Notes: generated from the letters alone by a model not told the origin. A stretch of 62,057 nucleotides of DNA from Candidatus Gastranaerophilales bacterium (GCA_944322935.1 CALUQO010000001.1:107934-169990), one strand, 5' to 3'; positions 8,322 to 16,868 are shown, counted from the first letter of the stretch. Made by a program: numbers and translations.

Positions 8322-10298
8322 TTAACCTACCAAATCCAGTTTTGAAGTGCCGCCGGCTATCATTGGCGGAGCCTCATAGAACCTGTTTTTAACTTTTTCG
8401 TATTCGGATTCCGAGTGTTTCCAGTCCTTTTCAAACTGTTTTAAAAACACCCTTGCAAGAATCGGCTTTTCAAAGGCAATTGCAGCCTCGTTGTTGCCGC
8501 GTTTGTATTTTTCTTTTGCGTTGTTTCTGTCAATAATTATTTTATAATAGCCTTTTACTGTGTTTAAGTCCGAGCGGTCTTTTACGCCGAACTCGTATAT
8601 TTTATCCTGCAGTCTTATTTTTGCGGAGCCTGTTTCGTTAATTTCGTTGACCGCTTTTTTTATTTTTCTGCGTCTTAAAAGCACCTCTTTGTAATCCAGT
8701 TTTTTTCTTATCAACGGCGGCAGACCGAGTGCGTCCTCGTATTTTTCCACGGTTTTTAAGTAACCGACAATCTCTCGGTTTATTTCTTCCGTGTATTTTT
8801 CGTAATCTTCTCTTTGCCCTTTTTTAAGGTTCTGGTTCATTGCCATTGCAGACCAGTTGGAAGAACCTATAAGCACCTCTTTGTCGTCGAACACGGCCCA
8901 TTTTCCGTGCATGCGCTGGGTGATTTTTGCATCGGTTTTGTACTGTCTGACGTCAATGTTGTTTTCCACAAGTTTTTGGTATGCGGTGTTGCAATACGGA
9001 AACTCTTCGATAATGGACGGGTCGACAATGATTTTTGCGTCCAGCTCTCCTTTGTGTACCCTGTCAATTATTGTTTGGATAATCTCTTTATCCGAGAGTA
9101 CAAACAGCTCGGCTCTTATTTTCTTTGCCGTTTTAACCTTGTCCATGACGTATTGTCGGATGGATTCGGAGCCCTGCTCTCCTATATAGGCGAGTTCTCT
9201 CGGCTTTGTTGAAAGAACTTTTATTGCAGGATTTTCAACGGGGTTTCTTTTTATAATATCCAGTTTGGAAAGGTCTTTTTCGTCGTAGCGGTTTCTGTCT
9301 TTTTCGTTGTCGTAGAGTTTGCCCACTATTTTCATATACTCTACGTTTTCGTCTTTTATTTCCTTGTTCAACCCTTTGTAGAACTGCTGTTCGTCCTCTG
9401 TTAAAGGACCTGCCACAATCTTTGTCCGCCCGAGCCTTTGCCATGAGAAAGCCCAGTCTTTGTTGAAAATTTCAGTAAGGATGTTGTCGACTTCCGAGTT
9501 TTTGTATCCGTCACGGGTTTCCAATGCAACGCAGGCGTCGTGGTTTGCCGTGGAATGCGTGCCCCAGTTCATACCGCCTATGATGAGTTTTTTACCGTCA
9601 ACGGCAACGAGTTTTACGTGCTGCAGCGCAGCACCGCTTTGCGCCGGGCGGGGATAAGGAACAACATCAATGCCGTTAAGCTTGAGGTATCTTATCATGT
9701 CCTGATTGTTGTAATGCCTTGTCGGGGCGCCTGTTCCGTCCATATACCATTTGTGCGCATCAAGAATAATCTGTACCTTAAGGTTAGGATTTTCTTTTTT
9801 CTTTTTGATAATCATAGGCAGCAGGCTGTTGTGTTCTTCAAAACCGTCAACGGCTTCGGCGCCGTTGGACGGCCATTTGTGTCCGTCAATTGAAGGGTGC
9901 TGAAATTCAAACATTTCTATCTGGATGGAATCCTGCGCACTTTTTATGTATTCAACGGCTTTGTCAAAAATCTGTCCGCCGTCTATGAGGGTGGTAACAT
10001 TTGTTCTGCCTACAATGGCTGTTTTTGAATCTTCGGGAATAACCTGCGGGATGTAGGCAAGAGATTTTATGTTTTGTATAAGGTATTCCGTACGGGAAAG
10101 CCCTAGTTTGTTAGCGTTTTCCGCAATTTTTTTTGCAACAAAAAACGAAACATCCTCAAGCGCAACCGGATGATCTTTTTTGGGGGTTTTTACAATGGGT
10201 TTAGGGATTTGTTTTTGATAAGAGTCATTAGGGTTTGTCCCGAAAGATATGTGTTTTTTTACAACATACAAAAACGGTGAAATCGCAATATTATTCAT
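8322..10298 (-). CDS. Phospholipase D-superfamily protein with two HKD motifs and N-terminal ISFGT motif
   Basis: A 658-residue protein with two complete HxKxxxxD motifs: H227/K229/D234 in LQHVKLVAVD followed by GGMNWG, and H464/K466/D471 in MHGKWAVFDD followed by GSSNWS. Two motifs in one chain form one active site, as in cardiolipin synthase, PLD and some nucleases. There is no signal peptide or membrane segment, which argues against cardiolipin synthase and leaves a nuclease or phospholipase effector open. ISFGT at residues 17-21 is the shared tag-like motif. ATG 10298 follows GGAAG; a GTG at 10313 is less likely. First gene of a two-gene operon with the DEDD exonuclease. The last 130 residues are Lys/Glu-rich and unassigned. 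Confidence 0.87.
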   Translation of the reverse strand: MNNIAISPFLYVVKKHISFGTNPNDSYQKQIPKPIVKTPKKDHPVALEDVSFFVAKKIAENANKLGLSRTEYLIQNIKSLAYIPQVIPEDSKTAIVGRTNVTTLIDGGQIFDKAVEYIKSAQDSIQIEMFEFQHPSIDGHKWPSNGAEAVDGFEEHNSLLPMIIKKKKENPNLKVQIILDAHKWYMDGTGAPTRHYNNQDMIRYLKLNGIDVVPYPRPAQSGAALQHVKLVAVDGKKLIIGGMNWGTHSTANHDACVALETRDGYKNSEVDNILTEIFNKDWAFSWQRLGRTKIVAGPLTEDEQQFYKGLNKEIKDENVEYMKIVGKLYDNEKDRNRYDEKDLSKLDIIKRNPVENPAIKVLSTKPRELAYIGEQGSESIRQYVMDKVKTAKKIRAELFVLSDKEIIQTIIDRVHKGELDAKIIVDPSIIEEFPYCNTAYQKLVENNIDVRQYKTDAKITQRMHGKWAVFDDKEVLIGSSNWSAMAMNQNLKKGQREDYEKYTEEINREIVGYLKTVEKYEDALGLPPLIRKKLDYKEVLLRRRKIKKAVNEINETGSAKIRLQDKIYEFGVKDRSDLNTVKGYYKIIIDRNNAKEKYKRGNNEAAIAFEKPILARVFLKQFEKDWKHSESEYEKVKNRFYEAPPMIAGGTSKLDLVG

Positions 10299-10412
10299 AC
10301 ACTCAACTTCCACAAATAAAGACCGATATCTTTATTATGAAACCTGTTTTGACTTTGCACAATAGTTTGTTACAAATTTTTTATAAAAGCCGAATAAATG
10401 CTACAAATGTGG

Positions 10413-10418
10413 TATAAA
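10413..10418 (+). promoter_or_regulatory. Extended -10 box six bases before the dGTPase-type start
   Basis: TGGTATAAA, an extended -10, ends six bases before ATG 10425. With a normal start point 6-7 bases downstream of the -10 box, the message would begin at or next to the AUG. No Shine-Dalgarno is visible. Similar spacing is seen before ruvC and the 5015 gene. Inferred from sequence only. Confidence 0.4.
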
Positions 10419-10424
10419 TAAATT

Positions 10425-11783
10425 ATGATATTACCTGTTATGATGTTTTCTGATAAAAGCAGGCTGCAAGCAGCAAGGACGGTAAAACAGGCTGTTTTAA
10501 ATATTCCGCTTAATCCGCTGCAGACTCCTATTGTTGACACCGTAAGTTTTAAAGCTTTGCCTAACAAAAACGCTGCAGCTTTTAGTGATTGTGCAATGAT
10601 TGAAAACAATCCCAAATGGATAAACGCTGTCAAAAGGTACACGCCTGTAGAGCCAAAAAACAATGACATACGAACGGAATTTGAGCGGGACAGAAACAGG
10701 ATTATGCACTCCGAGGGCTTTGACAGGATGCGTTTTAAAACGCAGGTTTTCCCCGTATGTGATAACGACATGGTGTCAACTCGCAGCACACACGTTTTGC
10801 AGGTTTCTGATATTGCAAGAAATATATCAAAAAAGCTCGGCTTAAACGAAGATTTGACAGAAACAATTGCAATGGGGCACGATATAGGTCATTCGCCTTT
10901 TGGACATGACGGTGAAAAGTCACTAAAAATCATTTGTGAAAAAGAAGGGCTGCCGGCATTCTGGCATGAAAAAAACAGCCTTAAAATGGTGGATAAAATC
11001 CTTACTCTGCAAAACAGCAAGGGTAAGGAAAACAATCTTGGTTTAACCTATGCGGTACGTGACGGAATAATAAATCACTGCGGTGAAGTTGATCAGAACT
11101 TTATTAAGCCGAGAGACAAAGCAATTGACCTTTATTCAATAACCCGTCCGGGGCAGGTTGAACCCTATAGCTGGGAAGGAGTGGTAGTAAAGATTTCCGA
11201 CAAAATCGCGTATCTGGGTAGAGATATTGAAGATGCAACAAAACTGGGTATATTGAATAAAAAAAATCGTCAGGAACTCAAGCAAATACTTCAAAAGCAT
11301 ATGCCAAACTCTGATTGGGAAGTTAACAATACATCTTTAATAAGCCTCTTTGTAAACGATCTTGTCAAAAATTCGTCACCGGAAAAAGGCATAGGCTTTT
11401 CAAAACCGGTATTTGAATTAATGAATGAAATAAAAAAATACAACTACAATAATATTTATCTTAAACAGAATGTAAAAAAAGTTCCGCAAACCAAATGTGA
11501 TGAAATAATCGGCACTATATACCATCACTACAAAGGCTTGTACAACGGAGTAAATACAATTGAAAATCTGTCAAAATACAGTCAAGACAAATATACAAAT
11601 AACTTTAGAAACTGGATTGTAAAATACAGCTGCAACAAATACCGCCCGTTAGAATTTAAGAACCTTGTTATATACGACCTTAAGAATCCTCAAGACTACA
11701 AACAGGCGATAGTAGACTATATCTCGGGTATGACAGATAAGTACGCAATAAAAACATATGAGTCAATAAAATCTAAGCAATAA
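10425..11783 (+). CDS. dGTPase-type HD-domain triphosphohydrolase with N-terminal extension
   Basis: Probable deoxynucleoside triphosphate triphosphohydrolase (dNTP to deoxynucleoside plus tripolyphosphate). The HD metal site is recognisable: TRSTHVLQVSDIAR gives the first His (about residue 124), and AMGHDIGHSPFGHDGEKSL gives the HD pair and the family glycine/His cluster. EPYSWEGVVVKISDKIAYLGRDIEDA supplies the later Asp. Length 452 is normal for the family but the first 75 residues are extra and contain VSFKAL at 40-45, the motif shared by nearby genes. It is divergent from the PLD-exonuclease operon and overlaps the next, convergent gene by 11 bp. It could act in nucleotide balance or as a dNTP-depleting defence or effector enzyme. 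Confidence 0.87.
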   Translation: MILPVMMFSDKSRLQAARTVKQAVLNIPLNPLQTPIVDTVSFKALPNKNAAAFSDCAMIENNPKWINAVKRYTPVEPKNNDIRTEFERDRNRIMHSEGFDRMRFKTQVFPVCDNDMVSTRSTHVLQVSDIARNISKKLGLNEDLTETIAMGHDIGHSPFGHDGEKSLKIICEKEGLPAFWHEKNSLKMVDKILTLQNSKGKENNLGLTYAVRDGIINHCGEVDQNFIKPRDKAIDLYSITRPGQVEPYSWEGVVVKISDKIAYLGRDIEDATKLGILNKKNRQELKQILQKHMPNSDWEVNNTSLISLFVNDLVKNSSPEKGIGFSKPVFELMNEIKKYNYNNIYLKQNVKKVPQTKCDEIIGTIYHHYKGLYNGVNTIENLSKYSQDKYTNNFRNWIVKYSCNKYRPLEFKNLVIYDLKNPQDYKQAIVDYISGMTDKYAIKTYESIKSKQ

Positions 11784-12168
11784 TGTTTAGTTTTTGTCCC
11801 TGTCCTGTTTTTTTCAAAGCCTCTGCTTGATTTTTTATATTTGCAGCCTCCGAGGCAACCTTGTAATCCTGAGAAGAAGGATCAAAAGGTGCCATTGCTG
11901 CTTTTATCACGGTGTTAGCGTGATCAATAGTTTTTTGAGGATTGTTTTTGTCTAAAACAGGCATTTTTATTGGCACATGGCCTGAAACAGGAATTCCGTC
12001 GGAATTTTTTTCAATGGAGATTGCCCCTGCAAAAGAACCGCCCGCCATTTTATGAGCAAGCTCATGTGCGTATATGTGATTGTAATTTTTTTGAATTAAA
12101 TCATCCTTTTGTTTTTGTCTTTCTCTTAGCGGAGTAGAAAAAGAGTTTGAAAAACTGTTGATTAACAC
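11773..12168 (-). CDS. Mini SprA-type putative metalloprotease (CJM1_0395-like)
   Basis: A 131-residue protein matching the core of the SprA-related family: an HExxH-type site in YAHELAHKMAGGSFAGAIS (H43, E44, H47 approximately), then VSGHVPIKMPVLDKNNPQKT, and the family hallmark APFDPSSQDYKVASEA. Known members are usually 200 residues or more with a low-complexity N-terminal region; here only about 40 residues precede the site. There is no signal peptide. Substrate is unknown in the family. It converges on the dGTPase-type gene with an 11-bp overlap. The HELAH site suggests a zinc hydrolase, but activity is inferred. Confidence 0.8.
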   Translation of the reverse strand: MLINSFSNSFSTPLRERQKQKDDLIQKNYNHIYAHELAHKMAGGSFAGAISIEKNSDGIPVSGHVPIKMPVLDKNNPQKTIDHANTVIKAAMAPFDPSSQDYKVASEAANIKNQAEALKKTGQGQKLNIIA

Positions 12169-12341
12169 ACCGATGCCCCTTGCTTTCTTCCTTAACTATA
12201 ATTTATGATGAAACACACTTCCTACTATTATTTTACTACATTTATAGCAACTTGTGAAGTGGTATAAAAGAAAAATCTTGTTCGCGCAATTTTTGAGAAG
12301 AATTTGTGTTTATATTTATATAGGTTTTAGAAAGGTATGGC

Positions 12342-13301
12342 ATGTATTTAACGGTAGGCAAAAAGATATTGCAGTCAATATCAAGAGCTACGCCTTATAA
12401 CTTAAAGGGCGTGCAAAAGTTTGAAAATCCGAAATTCTCGTTTTCGAATCCCTACATCCTTGACGGCTGCGATGATGTTGTATTAAATGCCTCTGAAAAA
12501 GCGAAAAAATACCTTGAATCAAAACCTCTGACCGAAGCCGCCGGAGTTTTGGATGAAATTTCTTCAAAAACAAACATATTCGCTGATATTTTTAATGCCT
12601 TGAAATCAAAGTTACCGGAAAAAGAGCTGTCTGCTTATCTGGAAAACAACAACTTGAAAGAACTTTATACGGAGTTTTTAAAAAACGGAGAAAAAGGTCT
12701 GTTTTCTAAATTTTTGCATAAATCAGCACAAAACGCCTCTGTTGGTGTTGAAAATCTTCAAAAAGAAAATAAAATATTGAATGGCTGGAAAATGAATATT
12801 TTGCAAAAACTGACAGCCCAAAATGGGGCTTTCAGCTCTGAAGAACTTAATCTGCTCCGTCAAAGGGCTTTTGGTGGTGTCAAGGTTCCGTCGGGGGTAA
12901 ATTACGATGCTTTTGTTTATTTAAACGGTCTGAACCCTGAAATTGCGTGCAAATTTGACGCTCATGGTCTTGCCAAAGGCGGGGTTGCCAATCAGCTTGA
13001 GCAGCTTAACAATTTACTTTCAAAAGGCATAAACAAAAGCAAAGATTTTTACACGGCGCCGCTAGCTGTAAAGGATGGCGCTGGAATCGGTGCCGGATTA
13101 GGTACCGCAGGCGGGCACGCATACAGGGACGGCTCTTTTATACTCGTATCCGGCAAAAACAAATCCTTGAGTGCGGACGGCATAGAGTATGTAATAGTTA
13201 ATGATGCATATTATAAAATTTTTGATGACCTTGTAAAAAAATTTCCCGAGCAAAAATTTATCAGGGCGGATGAAGCAGCAGATTTTTTCAATGCATTATA
13301 G
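12342..13301 (+). CDS. Hypothetical protein with N-terminal KFSFSN motif
   Basis: Unrecognised 319-residue protein. Residues 1-36 (to PKFSFSN) resemble the tag-like leaders of neighbouring proteins. Residues 50-170 are helical and Lys/Glu-rich. From about 180 to the end is a more ordered domain with VPSGVNYDAFVYLNGLNPE, a Gly-rich stretch GAGIGAGLGTAGGHAYRDGS, and DGIEYVIVNDAYYKIFDDL. No signal peptide and no TM. The start is supported by GAAAGG ten bases upstream. It follows the nuclease/dNTPase genes and precedes a long non-coding stretch. Function not known. Confidence 0.7.
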   Translation: MYLTVGKKILQSISRATPYNLKGVQKFENPKFSFSNPYILDGCDDVVLNASEKAKKYLESKPLTEAAGVLDEISSKTNIFADIFNALKSKLPEKELSAYLENNNLKELYTEFLKNGEKGLFSKFLHKSAQNASVGVENLQKENKILNGWKMNILQKLTAQNGAFSSEELNLLRQRAFGGVKVPSGVNYDAFVYLNGLNPEIACKFDAHGLAKGGVANQLEQLNNLLSKGINKSKDFYTAPLAVKDGAGIGAGLGTAGGHAYRDGSFILVSGKNKSLSADGIEYVIVNDAYYKIFDDLVKKFPEQKFIRADEAADFFNAL

Positions 13302-13395
13302 TTTATTGCAATGAACACAGATCGAATCAAGGAATAAAAGGAATGAAGCCGGCACAACTTTGTGAGAAAAAATTAGGTGAATATGAGTAAACTTT

Positions 13396-13440
13396 GTTAC
13401 AATATTTGTCACCAAATTACGTAACATATACAAGAATAAC
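13396..13440 (+). promoter_or_regulatory. Near-palindromic promoter-like element, copy A
   Basis: The stretch TGTTAC...GTAACA is an imperfect dyad of about 30 bp followed by ATATACAAGAAT, which could serve as a -10 region (TATACA at 13427-13432). About 38 bases recur, inverted and with three substitutions, at 49907-49945 (17 identical bases at 13415-13431 and 49909-49925). It lies just before the candidate small RNA and no ORF follows, so it may be that RNA's promoter or an operator. Confidence 0.5.
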
Positions 13441-13655
13441 TGCGGAATTTTTGCTCCACTGTGGTTTATAGTATTAAAGGCATACTAAAGTCTGCCTTGC
13501 GGTCTTTGCACTCTGCATTAATAGAGGGCGGCAGTTGTGCGAATGTCAATGAGTTATGCATGCATGAGAGGATTGAAAAAACTCAATTTCCGCCTTGGAA
13601 CGGTTTTATTATTTATTTTTTAATACCCAAAGGGCGGCTAAAATAAGCCGCCCAA
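13437..13655 (+). ncRNA. Candidate structured small RNA of about 200 nt
   Basis: The 475-bp gap 13302-13777 has no convincing gene but holds a promoter-like element, a structured stretch and a strong terminator, the layout of an independent small RNA. GCGGAATT (13442-13449) can pair with AATTTCCGC near 13586-13594, closing a long rod; inside, CTGCC (from 13492) can pair with the GGCAG near 13530 around CTCT/AGAG, and TAGTAT/ATACTA forms a side hairpin near 13470-13488. A rod with an internal bubble and a terminal hairpin is the outline of 6S RNA, but no conserved 6S sequence was identified. Ends are approximate. A 61-residue ORF in the region has no start signal and odd composition. Confidence 0.45.
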
Positions 13656-13663
13656 TATTTTTT
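13632..13663 (+). terminator. Rho-independent terminator
   Basis: GGGCGGCT (13632-13639), six-base loop, AGCCGCCC (13646-13653), then AATATTTTTT. A perfect 8-bp GC-rich stem with a T-tract. The nearest upstream gene ends 330 bp away, so it more likely ends the candidate small RNA. Confidence 0.85.
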
Positions 13664-13777
13664 CCGGAAATAAATACTAATTCTGTCTAATAAATCAACA
13701 AAAAATATGTGGAAATAAAATAATTCCAGCTTTGTTTAATACTTTTAATAATACGCCGTTTCATTCTCCTTAAGTGT

Positions 13778-15052
13778 TTACGAATTGTTCTCATCATAAG
13801 CTAACCTCGTCCTTTCTGTTATTGTTAAAGCATTTGATATCGGTATTCCGCCTTTTTGAGCGGGACTGTTTACGATTCTGCCCTGAACATACATAACTGT
13901 TGAGCCGCCGCCATCAAGGTTCATAGCGTTTATACATCCGAAGGATTTCATCATTCTTGCAAGTTCTCCGAGAGTCATACCGACAGAAGCGTGTTCTCTT
14001 CCGTCAACCGTAACCATTATAAACTCGTTATTGGCTGTATAGCCGATAGCGGTTCTGGGGTTTTTGCCTGTGATTGCGTTTAATTTTTGTGCGGTGACAT
14101 CAATGTATACCCCGCCGTCTTTAACAAGATAAGGACCGCCGCTTATTATGTGGTCTATGTTTTCCCACTCCGGAGTCATCTTTATATCAAGGTTAACTTT
14201 TTTGTTCAATAAAAACGCCCCCAGCTTAGACTTAGGCCCGGATATTACATATCCGTCCTGAGGAATAGAAGCGGGGGCTTGTGATAATGCAGTGACTTTA
14301 TTACCCTGGATTGTTAAATTGATACCGTATTTAGGTGCGACAGGTGACGTTTGTCCCCAGTCAGGTGTGTACAAAAGTACAAGCGTAGATAGTATGCGCG
14401 GCTGGTTAATGTTGTCCACTTTAACATTTTCTCGTCCGGTGCTGATTGTGGAGTTAAACTGTACCTGCGCCATTTTAAATTCGTTTTTACCGATACCCAT
14501 TGCAACACGGTTGTGCAAGGGGCCTGTATAAACCTTTTTGTTAATCATAAGTGTGCCTAAAGGGACACCGTTTTGGAACTTAAAATATGTGCCGTTAACT
14601 GCGGCGATAGAATTATTGCGGGAGGCAATAGTTCTGATAGTTGCCCTTTGTTTGAGTTTTGTGGATGTGGATGCGAGTTGCGGAGCGATTTCGATATTAG
14701 GATTGAGGTTGCGGTTGACTTCGACTATGTTTATTTTTACGGGGCGTTTATTTATATACTTCACCATACGGATATGTTTAACCCCGTCAGCAATGGTGAG
14801 AATCGCCCCGTTGCGGTATCGCTGCCGTAACATCGACTCCCAGCGCTGTTTTTCTTCAGTCAGACTCCTCGTCTGCTCCTCGACCTGTTTTATATTCGCT
14901 CCTGTATTAATTGCTTCGTCCGCTTTCGCAAAAAGATTATTGTTAATCAAAAAAGATTGAGAGCAAAATACACTTAACAATACAGTAAAGTATAATGAAT
15001 GATTAATCATCTTTCTTATACTTTTGTAATTGTAGGCTACTGTAATGCTCAT
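13778..15052 (-). CDS. Secreted phosphodiester glycosidase (NAGPA-domain) protein
   Basis: A 424-residue exported protein. An N-terminal signal peptide (NHSLYFTVLLSVFCSQSFLI) is followed by about 50 residues of coiled-coil type (AINTGANIKQVEEQTRSLTEEK) and then the NAGPA domain. Hallmarks are AAVNGTYFKFQNGVPLG, ISGGPYLVKDGG, GKNPRTAIGYTANNEFIMVTVDGRE and the terminal NLDGGGSTVMYVQGRIVN. Bacterial members cleave or bind phosphodiester-linked sugars of cell-wall or exopolysaccharide polymers; the exact substrate is unknown. The start may be ATG 15052 or the internal ATG 15010, which would put the signal peptide at the very end. Monocistronic; its neighbours do not share its function. Confidence 0.85.
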   Translation of the reverse strand: MSITVAYNYKSIRKMINHSLYFTVLLSVFCSQSFLINNNLFAKADEAINTGANIKQVEEQTRSLTEEKQRWESMLRQRYRNGAILTIADGVKHIRMVKYINKRPVKINIVEVNRNLNPNIEIAPQLASTSTKLKQRATIRTIASRNNSIAAVNGTYFKFQNGVPLGTLMINKKVYTGPLHNRVAMGIGKNEFKMAQVQFNSTISTGRENVKVDNINQPRILSTLVLLYTPDWGQTSPVAPKYGINLTIQGNKVTALSQAPASIPQDGYVISGPKSKLGAFLLNKKVNLDIKMTPEWENIDHIISGGPYLVKDGGVYIDVTAQKLNAITGKNPRTAIGYTANNEFIMVTVDGREHASVGMTLGELARMMKSFGCINAMNLDGGGSTVMYVQGRIVNSPAQKGGIPISNALTITERTRLAYDENNS

Positions 15053-15347
15053 AATGATTAACTCTTTAGTTTATCCTTTCTACTACTATTGTAACATATC
15101 TGGATAAGCATCTCAATCGTTAATGTAACTTATTTTTAAAAAATCAATCACAAAGCAGGTTTTGAGCTTAATATTTTGTAACACTTTTAAAGGGATTAAT
15201 CCCCTTAAAAAGCTTGCTATATTTATTTATGGTAAGAAATACACTTAATCAAAATTTTATAAAATAGCATGATTGAACTAGCCCGATAGTATAACAACTG
15301 TCATACAAATTTATGCTCTAATTATGCAAAAGAGAAAGGAGCTATTA

Positions 15348-15932
15348 ATGAGTTTTAGCGAGGATTTTGATTTTTCTTCATGTTTAAATGGAGATTTAAA
15401 AGGTACAAAAACAGAAAGCAACTTAAAGGAGGCATTTTGCGGTGAATCACAGGCTCGAAACAAATACAACTTTTTTGCAAAAAAAGCACGCAAAGAGGGA
15501 TATATCCATATTGCTGATATCTTTGATAAAACAGCTGAAAACGAAAAAGAACATGCAAAAATTTGGCTAAAACTGTTAAATAACGGACAAATCCCCGAAA
15601 CTAAAGACAATTTACGAACGGCCGCGGAAACAGAAAGCTATGAATGGCAAGATATGTACGCAGGCTTTGCTAAAGAGGCAAAGGAAGAAGGTTTTGATAA
15701 AATAGCAGCCCTTTTTGAAACTATCAGAGGCATTGAAAAAATGCACATGTCAAGATATAACAAGCTTTTAAAGGAGCTTGAGGACAACACTTTTTATCTG
15801 AAAGACGAGCCGGTTGTATGGGAATGCTCAAAATGCGGTTACCGCTGCGAAAGAGAGCAGGCACCTGATATCTGCCCGTTTTGTAAACATACAAAAGAAT
15901 ACTTTTTTGTAGTGTCTTCAAACAACGAATAA
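15348..15932 (+). CDS. rbr: Rubrerythrin
   Basis: Cytosolic non-haem di-iron peroxidase that removes hydrogen peroxide in anaerobes. The 194-residue protein has the four-helix ferritin-like domain with two ExxR/ExxH-type motifs (EAFCGESQARNKY; ENEKEHAKIW; later ETIRGIEKMHMSRY) and a C-terminal rubredoxin-like Fe(Cys)4 domain, ECSKCGYRC and CPFCKH. ATG 15348 follows AGAAAGGAG at ideal spacing; the in-frame ATG at 15324 is rejected. Single gene. The 295 bp upstream carry a hairpin at 15185-15210 (TTTTAA.GGG/CCC.TTAAAA) and an A/T-rich promoter region. Its presence fits an anaerobic lifestyle. Confidence 0.95.
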   Translation: MSFSEDFDFSSCLNGDLKGTKTESNLKEAFCGESQARNKYNFFAKKARKEGYIHIADIFDKTAENEKEHAKIWLKLLNNGQIPETKDNLRTAAETESYEWQDMYAGFAKEAKEEGFDKIAALFETIRGIEKMHMSRYNKLLKELEDNTFYLKDEPVVWECSKCGYRCEREQAPDICPFCKHTKEYFFVVSSNNE

Positions 15933-15946
15933 CACCTGCAAATTTA

Positions 15947-16753
15947 TTAAAGATAGCATTTTCTTTCCTGCCCTGCAACTCCTGCGTAAAGTTCAACATA
16001 CTGTTTTGCGGGGCTGGAATCTATCTTTGTTAAAAGCACTTCTTCTATCTGAAAGAAGCCTACTTCAGCAGACATTTCTATATCAATTTTTATCGGCTTT
16101 TTTTCTCCGTGATGAATGCCTATTCGATTGATTGCATTTGCGGAATATTTGTGTATATCTCCGACTTTTGGCGTATTATTTATTGCCAGCGGTATTCTTG
16201 CACGGCCTTTTGTCATATCACATCCGTCCGCAATAAGTATTATGCCTGCTTCAGTTGAATGAATTTTGCGTGAACACATGTGACCGATGATTGCTTCCGT
16301 GGCAATTGATTTTATAATTACCCGTTTGTGTAAATTATCGGGAAATACTGCCAGCAATGTTCTTTCTATAATAGGCTGCGCAAGGATTACGGACATTTCT
16401 TCGTGACCCTGACGTCCGATTGCCATACCAAGATCGTGCATCATGCCTGCGAGAATTACGCCTGACATACTGTCCTCAAAGGTGCCTATTTCTTCTTTTT
16501 CAAGCGAGGTTTGTATGCCGGAATCGTGCAAAATATTGAGCATTTTTATTGCATTGCCAACAACCTGACGCATATGCACGGGACCGTGGTCATTGTAGCC
16601 CAGTCTTTTTATTGAAACATTGTTGGCGTATTCCTGCATTTCCTGCAGTTCTTCGTCCTCAAACAGGTATTGAACAAGCTTAAGACACTGGGGTGTGTTT
16701 TTTAATCTATCTAGTATTTTTGATTCCGTTACTACTTCTTTTACAGATTTCAT
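15947..16753 (-). CDS. HD-domain phosphohydrolase
   Basis: A 268-residue soluble protein with an HD metal site: GPVHMRQVVGNAIKML supplies the first His, AGMMHDLGMAIGRQGHEEMS the HD pair and a further His, and EAIIGHMCSRKIHSTEAGIILIADGCD a later His and Asp. Such proteins hydrolyse phosphate esters or nucleotides; the substrate here is not predictable. About 80 C-terminal residues (PIKIDIEMSAEVGFFQIEEVL) form an extra beta-rich part. It converges on the rubrerythrin gene with 14 bp between stops. A minus-strand TATAAT at 16803-16808 is a plausible -10 about 50 bp upstream of the start. Confidence 0.85.
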   Translation of the reverse strand: MKSVKEVVTESKILDRLKNTPQCLKLVQYLFEDEELQEMQEYANNVSIKRLGYNDHGPVHMRQVVGNAIKMLNILHDSGIQTSLEKEEIGTFEDSMSGVILAGMMHDLGMAIGRQGHEEMSVILAQPIIERTLLAVFPDNLHKRVIIKSIATEAIIGHMCSRKIHSTEAGIILIADGCDMTKGRARIPLAINNTPKVGDIHKYSANAINRIGIHHGEKKPIKIDIEMSAEVGFFQIEEVLLTKIDSSPAKQYVELYAGVAGQERKCYL

Positions 16754-16826
16754 ATATATAACCTTTGCCTAACCTTTTAAATAATTTGTTTGATTTAATA
16801 ATATTATACATTAAGTATTTTAACGC

Positions 16827-16855
16827 AAAAAAAAGCTCTAATTTATCATTAGAGC
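16827..16855 (-). terminator. Minus-strand terminator-like hairpin without an obvious gene upstream
   Basis: GCTCTAAT (16835-16842), loop TTATC, ATTAGAGC (16848-16855); read on the minus strand the hairpin is followed by eight T. Any transcript it ends would come from 16856-17100, which has no minus-strand ORF. It may end a short RNA or act as an attenuator upstream of the HD gene. Confidence 0.6.
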
Positions 16856-16868
16856 AATACTTTTAATA

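Noticed and set aside
8814-9212. 132-codon plus-strand ORF
   Set aside because: It lies fully inside the antisense strand of the PLD-type gene, has Cys/His/Phe-rich composition and no ribosome site; the PLD frame has two full HKD motifs.
6577-10298. Prophage or mobile element carrying the PLD and exonuclease genes
   Set aside because: No integrase, structural phage gene, transposase, att-like repeat or change in base composition was seen around them.
8322-10298. Cardiolipin synthase
   Set aside because: Two HKD motifs fit, but the N-terminal membrane segments of Cls are absent and the C-terminus is long and charged.
13461-13646. 61-codon ORF in the small RNA region
   Set aside because: No ribosome site, and it runs into the terminator stem; structure and terminator fit an RNA better.
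14538-14960. 140-codon plus-strand ORF
   Set aside because: Antisense shadow of the NAGPA-domain gene, no ribosome site, composition typical of a reversed frame.
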